Assembly: GCF_024362695.1 (NCBI RefSeq) | Contig: NC_065415.1 | Coordinates: 6,737,438 to 6,801,437 of the forward strand | Direction of reading: 5' to 3' | Origin: Pectinophora gossypiella | Lineage: Eukaryota; Arthropoda; Insecta; Lepidoptera; Gelechiidae | Length of the DNA: 64,000 bases | In this document: in pieces, positions 55,324 through 64,000 of the stretch | Position numbering within the stretch: the first letter of the stretch is position 1 | Layout: the number at the start of each line of letters is the position of its first letter | Program-made: the position numbers and the translations under genes | Notes under the pieces: generated by a model | Seen by the model: the letters and a program-made list of their open reading frames with translations, nothing else | Databases searched by the model: none | Told to the model about the DNA's origin: nothing

Positions 55324-55971
55324 GTGTGAGTTCCCCTAAGCACGAGTAAGTGTAATTAAACAAAAAAAAATGCATTTTGCAAAGACCGAAAAAGGAGTTT
55401 TCGTTTTTCAAGTCTCTTTTTCTGTCTAATTTAACATGTTGACAGCCCAGTGATCCATATACGGGTCATGACGGACTAGGTCCATACGTCCGTGATCCAT
55501 ACATGGGTCACTACGAAACAACCAGGTAAGCACTAAGGGCGGGTGCTGAACTTATTATTTACGCTTTTAATAGGACGTATAAAGATTAAAGTAATATGCG
55601 AGATTTACAAGGAAGTCAAAACTTTTTGTATGAGGACTATCAACGTGTTAAACCCAAGATACAGAGATAAAAGGATATTAGTTAAACATTTTTTTTTAAT
55701 AGGAATGTTTATTCAACCTCCAAGCAAAAAAATGATCAGACATTCTACCTGTATTCTTTCATTATCTACGATAGCGGAGGTGCATATTTTTTCCTGACAA
55801 GCCAGATGGCAATGAATGAGGTCCATAAATCGCTTACTAGTTAGTTCCCAGTGAGTGATTCTAATGAACTCCTCCTGTCTTTCTGAGCAATGATCGGACG
55901 TTTTCTTAATGCTGACACTGTAATGGTCGCCATTTTTACCAGATTGCGCTGGGAAATGGAGGGCATTACTA
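55324..55971. other. no recognised gene
   Basis: Contains ATACGGGTCATGACGG ... ATACATGGGTCACTAC direct-like repeats (about 55458 and 55500). No supportable coding frame. Confidence 0.35.
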
Positions 55972-56140
55972 ACATAACATAAGCTCACGACCAATCCCAA
56001 TTGGGGTAGTCAGGGGTACGTCTATCACAAGATGTAGGTACTAACTACCCACACCTCACCTAAGTTTCTGTTAGAGCAACGTGATAAGTGGTGAGCCGTA
56101 TCGATATCTCTAATGGCCAAGCCAACTGTGTTAGTCAAAA
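55972..56140 (+). mobile_element. S4 copy, most complete
   Basis: ACATAAGCTCACGACCAATCCCAATTGGGGTAGTCAGGGGTAC, CACCTCACCTAAGTTTCTGTTAGAGCAACGTGATAAGTGGTGAGCCGTATCG, GAGCCAAC-like CCAACTGTGTTAGTCAAAACTGCA. Confidence 0.78.
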
Positions 56141-56369
56141 CTGCACTATAAATATATGAATAACTCATTGGAACAAGTCCCCGCTTCAAGCCGGTCTATC
56201 ACAGGACCACAGTGAACGGTATAATAATTACTAAACTTTTTTTATGAATTTGAATTGCAGTTTTTGAATAGTTAGCCATTTCTGAGCGCTCTTAGGAATG
56301 TTGTCACATTATTTATTTTAGCAAAGAGTACTTCATAATTTAAGTCAATACTGCTATTGAAGGTGGTGA
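56141..56369. other. spacer
   Basis: No feature. Confidence 0.4.
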
Positions 56370-56490
56370 AAAGGTCATCATCACTAATTTAAGAGCCACA
56401 CTCTTTTCGGTATAACCTTATCCATGCTACCTTTTTAGGGAAAAATAGGGCAGTGGTTTCCCTCTTGCATTCCGCCCTCAAAAGGTATCT
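56370..56490 (-). mobile_element. LINE 3' tail, reversed copy
   Basis: TCATCATCACTAATTTAAGAGCCACACTCTTTTCGG, then ATGCTACCTTTTTAGGGAAAAATAGGGCAGTGGTTTCCCTCTTGC; complement of the 39335 family. Confidence 0.6.
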
Positions 56491-57262
56491 ATTTACATTG
56501 GGTTTAGCGGTGTTATTTTAATGTTTTGTAAATTTTTCGTTGTATTTAATTATAATAATAAAAAAAAAAACATATACATAAGATCGCGACTATATCCCAA
56601 TTGGGGTAGTATCTATTTGTTAACCATGGGTTTAGTGCACGTTAAAATTCTTATTGATGATTTTTCGCTCTGCCCCGTTAGGTTTGCTTTGTTAAAAAAT
56701 ATATATAAAAAGGTAAGGTAAATGTAGGTAGATGGTAAGGTAGGTAAGGTATTTAAGGGCGTGGCTTTATTATTGTGAAGTTATGTATGTAAAAACAAAA
56801 CCTTAGAGGATGGCGTTGAATCCACGGTTGGCACAGCGAGATGTTCAGGACGGAATTAAACGTCAACAAAGATTGACGACTTGCGCATAAAGGATCTCTC
56901 TCACCTAACCGGTGATAGATTATGCTCAGATTTTTTCTGCCTTACCGCTTAATGGAAGAATACTTGACGACGCTAAGGTTCATAGTCATTGTAGGTATCC
57001 ATTTAATTTTCGAATAGACTTTCTTATGGACCGTTCGCATATTTTTTTTTAAAATGATAAGTTGGTCACGAGTTAGAATGGAGTTTCCCCTTAAAGTGGC
57101 GATGTGTCTGAAAGTAAGAAAAGCATACTCGGCAAATATCTCTTTATTCTAAACTAGAAAACCCCAAAATTATAACGGTTTTTGCGAAACACAACTGTAG
57201 CAGATTCGTTACCGACCTTCTTTTCGAATTAAAAATTACGTAGAACAATTATATTAATATTA
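56491..57262. other. mostly unassigned; S4 piece and GGTAAG-rich run
   Basis: S4 fragment (CGACTATATCCCAATTGGGGTAGT) at 56585-56610, and a GGTAAGGTAAATGTAGGTAGATGG simple-repeat run at about 56713-56755. Otherwise AT-rich. Confidence 0.45.
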
Positions 57263-57444
57263 CTAGCTTTTGCCCGCGACTTCGTCCGCGTGGCGTGTTA
57301 TATAAGAGAGAGATCTTTGTGTGTGTGGGAGTGCATACTTATGCAGTTTAGATTTTTTCATACAATTTTTTTCCCAATAACTCCCATTTTTCAAAATACA
57401 GCCAAAAATAAACTTTATATTTACTAAGGTATGCATGCATGCTA

Positions 57445-57642
57445 GATTGAATCAATTGATTGAATTGATTTTTTTAAATTGATTGTTCATTGAGTTTTAA
57501 TTTTAATACACACTTCCTCTCTTCCCTTCAACGTTGCTGTGCCCTACAGGGTGCATGTTTTAGTTCCTATGCCTATGTAACACCCCATTGTACTACATGG
57601 AATGCAATAAATAATTTAATTGAATTGAATTGAAAACATCTA
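57445..57642 (+). mobile_element. LINE tail nested in the Helitron
   Basis: GTGCCCTACAGGGTGCATGTTTTAG, CCATTGTACTACATGGAATGCAATAAATAA, then an (ATTGA)n tail; ATTGAATTGATT also flanks the left side, possibly the target duplication. Confidence 0.6.
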
Positions 57643-57799
57643 TCTTACGCGGTTTCGATATTTTCATACAAATGTTTTTTTCCCGCTAACTCCCGTTTCC
57701 ATGGGAATTTTGCTATATCCTGTTGCAACTAAGCTTTAAGTTAACTAAGGTACCTGCATGCCAAATTTCAAGCGTCTAACTTAAGCGGTTTAGATTTTT

Positions 57800-60018
57800 C
57801 ATACAAAAGGATTTTCCCGCTAATTTCCGTTCCCGTGGGAATTCCGGGAATTCCTTTCTTAGTGCACCTCTACGGTACCTAAGCTATGTCCCTTCCAAAT
57901 TTCAAATGCCTACGTTTAGCCGTTCAGGCTATGCGTTGATATGTCAGTCACTGAGTCAGTCAGTTTCTCCTTTTATTTAGATTTGATTTTTTCATACAAA
58001 TGTTTTTTCCCGCTAACTACCGTTCCCGTGGGAATTTTGTAATATCCTGTTGCAACTAAGCTTTAAGTTTACTAAAGTACCTGCATGCCAAATTTCAAAC
58101 GTCTAATTTGAGTGGTTTGGATTTTTCATACAAAAGGATTTTCCCGCTAATTCCCGTTCCCGTGGGAATTTCGGGAATTCCTTTCTTAGTGCACCTCTAC
58201 GGTATCTAAGGTACCTGCGAGCCAAATTTCAAACATCTAACTTGAATGGTTTAGATTTTTTATACAAAAGGATTTTCCCGTTAATTCCCGTTCCCGTGGG
58301 AATTTCGGGAATTCCTTTCTTAGTACACCTCTACGGTATCTAAGGTACCTGCATAATAAATTTCAAACATCTAACTTGAATGGTTTAGATTTTTCATACA
58401 AAAGGATTTTCCCGCTAATTCCCGTTCTCGTGGGAATTTCGGGAATTCCTTTCTTAGTGCACCTCTACGGTACCTAAGGTACCAGCTTGACAAATTTCAA
58501 ACGTCTAACTTGAGTGGTTTGGATTTTTCATACAAAAGGATTTTCCCGCTAATTCCCGTTCCCGTGAGAATTTTGGGAATTCCTTTCTTAGTGCACCTCT
58601 ACGGTACCTATGGTACCTGCTTGCCAAATTTCAAACTTCTAACTTGAGTGGTTTAGATTTTTCATACAAAAGGATTTTCCCGCTAATTCCCGTTCCCGTG
58701 GAAATTTCGGAAATTCCTTTCTTAGTACACCTCTACGGTATCTAAGGTACCTGCATAACAAATTTCAAACATCTAACTTGAATGGTTTAGATTTTTCATA
58801 CAAAAGGATTTTCCCGCTAATTCCCGTTCTCGTGGGAATTTCGGGAATTCCTTTCTTAGTGCACCTCTACGGTACCTAAGGTACCAGCTTGACAAATTTC
58901 AAACGTCTAACTTGAGTGGTTTGGATTTTTCATACAAAAGGATTTTCCCGCTAATTCCCGTTCTCGTGAGAATTTCGGGAACTCCTTTCTTAGTGCACCT
59001 CTACGGTACCTAAGGTATCTGCATGCCAAATTTCAAACGTCTAACTGGAGTGGTTTAGATTTTTCATACAAAAGGATTTTCCCGCTAATTCCCGTTCCCG
59101 TGAGAATTTTGGGAATTCCTTTCTTAGTGCACCTCTACGGTACCTATGGTACCTGCTTGCCAAATTTCAAACTTCTAACTTGAGTGGTTTAGATTTTTCA
59201 TACAAAAGGATTTTCCCGCTAATTCCCGTTCCCGTGGAAATTTCGGAAATTCCTTTCTTAGTACACCTCTACGGTATCTAAGGTACCTGCATAACAAATT
59301 TCAAACATCTAACTTGAATGGTTTAGATTTTTCATACAAAAGGATTTTCCCGCTAATTCCCGTTCTCGTGGGAATTTCGGGAATTCCTTTCTTAGTGCAC
59401 CTTTACGGTACCTAAGGTACCAGCTTGACAAATTTCAAACGTCTAACTTGAGTGGTTTGGATTTTTCATACAAAAGGATTTTCCCGCTAATTCCCGTTCT
59501 CGTGAGAATTTCGGGAACTTCTTTCTTAGTGCACCTCTACGGTACCTAAGGTATCTGCATGCCAAATTTCAAACGTCTAACTGGAGTGGTTTAGATTTTT
59601 CATACAAAAGGATTTTCCCGCTAATTCCCGTTCCCGTGGGAATTTCGGGAATTCCTTTCTTAGTGCACCTCTACGGTATCTAAGGTACCTGCGAGCCAAA
59701 TTTCAAACATCTAACTTGAATGGTTTAGATTTTTTATACAAAAGGATTTTCCCGTTAATTCCCGTTCCCGTGGGAATTTCGGGAATTCCTTTCTTAGTAC
59801 ACCTCTCCGGTATCTAAGGTACCTGCATGCCAAATTTCAAACGTCTAACTTGAGTGGTTTAGATTTTTCATACAAAAGGATTTTCCCGCTAATTCCCGTT
59901 CCCGTAGGAATTTCGGGAATTCCTTTCTTAGTGCACCTCTACGGTATCTAAGGTACCTGCATGCTAAATTTCAAACATCTAACTTGAGTGGTTTAGATTT
60001 TTCATACAAAAGGATTTC
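57800..60018. repeat. 134-bp minisatellite with 4-unit higher-order repeat
   Basis: Fourteen units start exactly every 134 bases from 58137 to 59879 (GATTTTCCCGCTAATTCCCG marks each), preceded by two diverged units from about 57800. Unit types recur in order: 58539-59074 (four units, 536 bp) is repeated at 59075-59610 with only 2 differences seen. Outer units at 58137 and 59611 are of the same type. Non-coding. Confidence 0.93.
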
Positions 60019-60149
60019 CCTTCACTACTCTGCTCCTATTGATTGTAGCGTGATGAAAAGTATACTATAACCTGTCCAGGAGTGTGAAGAATAATTGTAC
60101 CAAGTTTCATTAAAATCCGTCCAGTAGTTTTTGTTTCTATAAGGAACAT

Positions 60150-60150
<1 letters not shown>

Positions 60151-60207
<57 letters not shown>
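60151..60207. repeat. (CAGA)n microsatellite
   Basis: About 14 perfect tetramers near the Helitron 5' end. The minus-strand LSVCLSVC ORFs here are repeat artefacts. Confidence 0.95.
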
Positions 60208-60210
<3 letters not shown>

Positions 60211-60329
60211 AATTTTACTGATTGCATTTTTGGCATCAGTATCGACCACTTATCACCCCCTGATAGTTATTTTGAAAAAATATTTAATGTACAGAATTGA
60301 CCTCTCTACAGATTTATTATAAGTATAGA

Positions 60330-60409
60330 TAATCAACTATAAAAGTATGAAAGGCCTGCCATTGTCTGGTGCATTAGTTATAGAAAAAATGAAGCTTATT
60401 AAAGCCTGA
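60330..60409. other. spacer
   Basis: AT-rich. Confidence 0.4.
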
Positions 60410-60605
60410 TTGAAGCCTGCAATATCCTTACCAAACAAAGGACAGTCTCACAAAGTGGTTTCGGCAATGTCCCCATCGGGAACCGAATCCGGACCTCTAG
60501 ATCGTGAGCCTAAAGCACCAATAAACCACGGAGACTGTGATGGAGTATGCTCCATACCCCCTTCCGGTTGATTGAGGGGTGTCTAGTCCCCAGCAGTGGG
60601 ACGTA
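60410..60605. mobile_element. rearranged S3 SINE
   Basis: 60410-60535 is an S3 head on the minus strand (ACCAAACAAAGGACAGTCTCACAAAGTGG, GATCGTGAGCC). 60536-60605 is an S3 tail on the plus strand (GGAGTATGCTCCATACCCC, CCCAGCAGTGGGACGTATATA). An internal inversion or a joining of two copies. Confidence 0.75.
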
Positions 60606-60960
60606 TATAAAGAAAGAAACAAAGAAATAAAGAAACATTTATTACTTTGGGATACCACAGACACAGACAGACAGTACATTACAATTAACCCAGGACAGAA
60701 ACCACACGGAAATCAATAAGTACACAGACAAGAAAAAAAATATATATCCAAAACAAAAAGAAAAACAAACCAAAATCATAAAAACAATAATAATAAAACT
60801 AAGTATTCTAAATGCAACGCACTGACGGCCGATCATCTGCGGTGGAGTCCGGAATAAAAGGACCTCGCTCAGCATAAGTCGCGGCGTGAGCCACGACGCT
60901 GGTATTCTGCGGGCCCTGCCGAGTGAGGCTACGGACATATAGGCCGTTTATGATTGTGAT
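60606..60960 (-). mobile_element. LINE 3' UTR
   Basis: (AAAG)n at 60606-60633 with TTTATTACTTTGGGATACC marks the 3' tail of a minus-strand element; upstream GGTCCTTTTATTCCGGACTCC and GTGGCTCACGCCGCGAC read as 3' UTR. Minus frames here have no domain. Confidence 0.5.
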
Positions 60961-61712
60961 CATTATTACTTGACGGCAATATACGTTTGTTCCTAAAAAG
61001 TACTCTAAGTCCATCCGTCTGTCTTTCCGGGTCTCCGTCTATTTTCGGATCAATTTCAATCGAAATGAGTCAAGCGCTTTACGCGTGAAAAAGTAGTAAA
61101 CAGACATTTAATAATATTAGTAAGTATGGATGAAAATTAATTGAAATATCAGTGACCAATTAATTGCATGTTACCAGTCACCTAACTAATTGATTTTATT
61201 AAACTTCTATTAAATGTTCGTGTTCAAACGTTAAATTTAATATTACCTATTTTATGCACAAAATTATGTAACGAGATAATATAATTCTAACTTGTTTAAA
61301 AAGGAGAAAACGATAGGTAGATATACACTTTCTATGAGCAGCGACGCAATAAAACAATCAAAGATCACAATATGAAAAAAGAAAACATGATAGGCCATCA
61401 TGAGATAACTATCTGGCTAATACTTTACAATTGGACTTTCAAGACAAGCACTACCTACGACTACTTGTCAGATGTAAATTATTTCAGGTACTTACCCTAT
61501 TATTTCGTAAACACTGAAATTGTATTTGAGATTCGAATCGATCAGGTGTGACACCACGGAGTATCTAATGTTATTAAGAATTATTGAATTATCTTAATTA
61601 CCTGAAATTGAATCTGTAGGTATAGATTTTGATAAGATTTATTTACCTACGTGTCACCTGACCTAAGAGTTTAAGGATGTTACGTAGAACCATTATAAGT
61701 TTAAAATATAAA
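60961..61712. other. mostly unassigned
   Basis: GTAAACAGACATTTAATAATATTAGTAAGTATGGAT (about 61096-61130) resembles a common lepidopteran transposon end. Nothing else recognised. Confidence 0.35.
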
Positions 61713-61935
61713 TCTTTAAATCAGAATCATTTATTCAACATTATCATAGATAAACTTGTTTAAGTAGGTCAATTTAACATTTTTGAATCTACGTCATTAC
61801 GCAAGTTGTTATAGTTGAAGAGAAGAAATGATGAGAAACTGCAACAGCAATACATCTTTAAATCAATGTAACTTGTAATCTAGTTATTTAATGACTACAG
61901 GAACACATTTAATACCAGGAATTTTGATCATAATA
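61713..61935 (-). mobile_element. L2 LINE 3' end, minus-strand copy of an inverted pair
   Basis: Minus strand: TGGTATTAAATGTGTTCCTG, TTAAATAACTAGATTACAAG, TTGCTGTTGCAGTTTCTCATCATTTCTTC, TGACGTAGATTCAAAAATGTTA, TTGAATAAATGATTCTGAT. Same family as 62205. The label L2 here is local. Confidence 0.75.
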
Positions 61936-62034
61936 GGTAATTATTAATCATATAATAAATAAATTAAAAAAAGCATCTTGAGCCTTGAGCAAATAACATG
62001 TATACATCATCATATTCCTATATGGTTTATAAAT
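61936..62034. other. spacer
   Basis: AT-rich. Confidence 0.4.
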
Positions 62035-62170
62035 GGTTGATATCACGTGGTTTCCAGAATTTGTGCTCAGTTACTGGGAATGGACTCGCCCCCTGTTACA
62101 TGAGACTTCAACACATTTGGCGAGAAGTGGGTGTAATACTAAACACCTTTGCCTAAGTCTTCGGTGATAC
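62035..62170 (+). mobile_element. S5 fragment
   Basis: TTGATATCACGTGGTTTCCAGAATTTGTGCTCAGTTAC, GGACTCGCCCCCTGTTACATGAG. Confidence 0.6.
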
Positions 62171-62204
62171 AGGCGCGATACTAGTATTAGTACTAGTAAT
62201 TACA

Positions 62205-62540
62205 ATAAAATACCAGATAATATTTTAAATTTGTCAGAAAATAAATTTAAAGCTCATGTGAAGCTTACTTTATGTAAAAAAGCTTATCATAAGATTAATG
62301 ACTACCTAAATGATAAAAATGTCTGGTATTGAATGTGTTCCTCTAGTTATTAAATAACTTGTAATGTATATCCTCATTGGTTTTTAAAAGATGTGTTGCT
62401 GTTGCAGTTTCTTGTCATTTCTTCTCCTATAACACCTTGCGAAATGACGTAAATTCAAAAATGTTACATTGACCTTCAACAAATTTATCCATGATAATTA
62501 CGTTGAATAAATGATTCTGATTTCTGATTTAGGTACTATG
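62205..62540 (+). mobile_element. LINE 3' end, plus-strand copy of an inverted pair
   Basis: Contains the RT C-terminus (62228-62332) followed by a 3' UTR matching 61713-61935 in reverse and a GATTCTGATTTCTGATTT tail. Confidence 0.8.
62228..62332 (+). pseudogene. LINE reverse transcriptase, last 34 codons
   Basis: Reads NLSENKFKAHVKLTLCKKAY, then HKINDYLNDKNVWY and a stop at 62330-62332. The pattern FK-xx-VK-xx-L-xx-K-AY-xx-x-DYL-D---W matches the extreme C-terminus of CR1/Jockey-like non-LTR polymerases. 5'-truncated. Confidence 0.7.
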
Positions 62541-63569
62541 TTATTATGTGAAAAAAAAAAATTCTAATTATTGGCAAAAGCAAGATAAACCTTTCTGTGC
62601 TTGTAATTAAATTGTAAACAGGTAAGACAAATGCAAAGAACGCCAACTGCCAGAGAATTGTGACGTTTGAAATTGTTTGTCCACTCTTTGCCTTAACAGA
62701 GGATCAGATTTTAATAAAAAAGGCAAACTTGCGACAATTATAAATGCTCTTGTAATAAAATATGCACGCGTAATAGCAAAAATATTCAACTAATCCCTTG
62801 AGTGAAAATGCGCAGCCGGTTTTTCCTACATTTTTTCACAGGAAAATGCTTCGAAAAATTCCCGAGACGATGAAATGAATTCTTCGGAGATGAAATAAAT
62901 TGTGATGTAATTTCATTCTATAACGGCTTTTGAGTATGAATTTCACGGTTTCTATATATGTATTGTTTACTCTGTCGTATACGAACTACCTAATTTCGGG
63001 TAGTAGAGGTTAGTTATTGTAATTGGAAATGATGGGTTTTCTGATAACAGTTCCCTCCGGAAGCAAATTGGGTAAAGTCCGGTCAAAAGTAAATTTATCT
63101 TATACTGATTCTACATTTTATAATAACTTTCCTTGCAGTAATTAGAGAGCATTATATTCATACATTGTATTATATTACCCCATTGGGAAATAGGGGTAAG
63201 CAGAGACTATGAAATTCCATTTACTTCGATTCTGGCACACTTCTCTTGCTTCCCATTCATCAATCGTTTCAAGCACGCACGCCAGTTCAGTGTAGATCGT
63301 ACGGAACCTCATTATTGTATTTGTCCATTTGAATTGGTTTCTAGTAAGATATATTATGAGCATAAAGTTACAACAATTTCTATGGTTTAAAAAAACGACT
63401 GATGGCAGACCTCAATGTGAAAATCTTATGTTAATTTTTTCAGTGGTTAGCAAAGAAGAAAACGTTTTCAAAAATATAATGAATGATATTATCTTGGTTG
63501 AGCGCTGTTGTATTTTATTTGTGTTATTATAATAGACGCCATATAAGGAAACGAATTAAAACAGTAGGT
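62541..63569. other. no recognised gene
   Basis: AT-rich; short opposing frames near 63175-63532 have no motif. CCCCATTGGGAAATAGGGGTAAGCAGAG at 63178 looks like a repeat fragment. Confidence 0.4.
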
Positions 63570-63700
63570 ATGTTTAATTGACACAATAACTCTTTATTGA
63601 ACACATAAACATAGAATATAATAAAGACAAGAAAAAAACTAAAAAAAGTGGGCAAAGGCGGCCTTATCTTTAAAAGCGACCTTTTCCAGACAACTATTTT
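63570..63700 (-). mobile_element. L LINE 3' end
   Basis: TAACTCTTTATTGAACACA (complement of a poly(A)-signal end) and GGCGGCCTTATCTTTAAAAGCGACCTTTTCCAGAC, the complement of the TCTGGAAAAGGTCGC...AAGGCCGCC block. Confidence 0.65.
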
Positions 63701-63719
63701 TATTTGATAGTTGAATATG

Positions 63720-63830
63720 GAGGTGTTTGTGCTAGCAGCTTGGGACCAACGGCTTCAAGTGCCTTCCGAAGGATCACGAAAGCAACGTGGTGGTGTTACG
63801 ATGACCAAAGTGACTGCACGTTTTTTTCTA
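63720..63830 (-). mobile_element. SINE core fragment
   Basis: GGTGTTTGTGCTAGCAGCTTGGGACCAACGGCTTCAAGTGCCTTCCGAAGG is an S3-type junction into the shared core, interrupted afterwards. Confidence 0.55.
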
Positions 63831-64000
63831 TTCTTCTTATCGTGTGGGTTGTGAGGTGGATTACTAACCTCACCAACCCTGCTGTCAGGATTATTATTGA
63901 GCCGCCAAAGGCCCCTGACATGGCTCATGTAACGACTACTTACTTACATCAGTAAGTAGTAACCGGGACCAACGGCTTAACGTGCCTTCCGAAGCACGGA
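63831..64000 (-). mobile_element. S1 SINE, cut by the window end
   Basis: TCTTATCGTGTGGGTTGTGAGGTGGATTACTAACC tail, CCGCCAAAGGCCCCTGACATGG, TTACTTACATCAGTAAGTAGTAACCGGGACCAACGGC and core complement to the last base; the tRNA head lies beyond. Confidence 0.88.

Larger units (their letters stand above)
57263..60329 (-). mobile_element. 3.07-kb non-autonomous Helitron carrying a tandem array
   Basis: On the minus strand the element starts TCTATACTTATAATAAATC immediately after A (60330) and ends in a GC-rich imperfect stem (CACGCGGACGAAGTCGCGGG) and CTAG (57263-57266) immediately before T (57262). These are Helitron termini with A/T insertion site. No Rep or helicase ORF is present. The body contains a nested LINE tail, a 134-bp tandem array and a GACA microsatellite. 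Confidence 0.85.

Noticed and set aside
55148..55411. 87-codon ORF
   Set aside because: Reads through the S7 SINE; no independent coding evidence.
56713..56755. Telomere-like repeat
   Set aside because: GGTAAG/GGTAGG units do not match the insect TTAGG repeat consistently.
57800..60018. CRISPR-like regular repeats
   Set aside because: The entire 134-bp unit is repeated with no unique spacers; it is a minisatellite.
60025..60249. Two overlapping minus-strand ORFs rich in LSVC repeats
   Set aside because: They are translations of the CAGA/CTGT microsatellite and Helitron end.

Overview
The window looks like a gene-poor, repeat-saturated stretch of a moth or butterfly (Lepidoptera) nuclear genome. 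It is AT-rich and has no operons, ribosome-binding-site-led ORFs or other prokaryotic gene organisation. It carries repeat types I associate with Lepidoptera: several tRNA-derived SINE families, Jockey- and CR1-like LINE 3' ends, Helitrons ending in CTAG|T, a DD34D mariner, hAT and mariner-type MITEs, and foldback elements. The species cannot be told from the sequence. The only full-length convincing protein-coding gene is the transposase of a structurally intact mariner (4993-6295). Host coding evidence is weak: a candidate last exon at the left edge (minus strand, 1-166), a TATA/initiator/splice-donor cluster at 24169-24240, and a signal-peptide-like exon at 48207-48270.

Family names used here are local labels. 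S1: SINE with a tRNA-like head (A and B boxes), a central core and a tail near ACCCACACGATAGAAGAAG. S2: SINE with a different tRNA-like head and a tail near ACCGGACCTG...GGGATAATGCTAG. S3: SINE sharing the S1 core but ending near CAGCAGTGGGGCGTATATA. S4: short repeat marked by TATCCCAATTGGGGTAGTC. S5: repeat marked by CACGTGATATCAATTA and a tRNA-like end. S6: tRNA-like SINE with GGTGGTGGTTAA. S7: SINE with a tRNA-like A box fused to 5S-rRNA-like sequence, the shared core and an (ATG)n tail. J: Jockey-type LINE 3' end. L: CR1-like LINE 3' tails. M1: MITE with a terminus near CAGGGTGTTAGTGACATCG. M2: foldback family with GGGGTTAAAAGGCCACATCGAAGCAATTCATCT-type arms. M3: repeat with TAATTTTATTTTAAGTTAT.

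Layout: 1-5 kb holds the candidate exon, palindromic segments and low-copy AT-rich DNA. 5-6.3 kb is the mariner. 6.3-25 kb is a SINE/LINE mosaic with a 403-bp hAT MITE nested in an S5 copy (11157-11559), a Jockey LINE remnant with recognisable RT C-terminus (19131-19690), an S7 with perfect target-site duplications (20160-20468) and the promoter candidate. 25-43 kb is mostly LINE tails and S1-S5 copies, with a motif-rich GC segment at 27.5-28 kb. 43-47 kb holds a 264-bp Helitron, an M1 MITE and an unusual 1.14-kb element with 233-bp inverted arms (45651-46794). 47-57 kb is mostly old fragments. 57.3-60.3 kb is a 3.07-kb Helitron whose body is mainly a 134-bp tandem array with higher-order structure. 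60-64 kb has LINE ends, including an inverted pair, and an S1 cut by the window end.

The features interact mainly by insertion into one another: SINE into inverted-repeat element, MITE into SINE, LINE tail into SINE and LINE tail into Helitron. This gives a relative chronology. The mariner, the Helitron array and the SINEs with intact target-site duplications look youngest.
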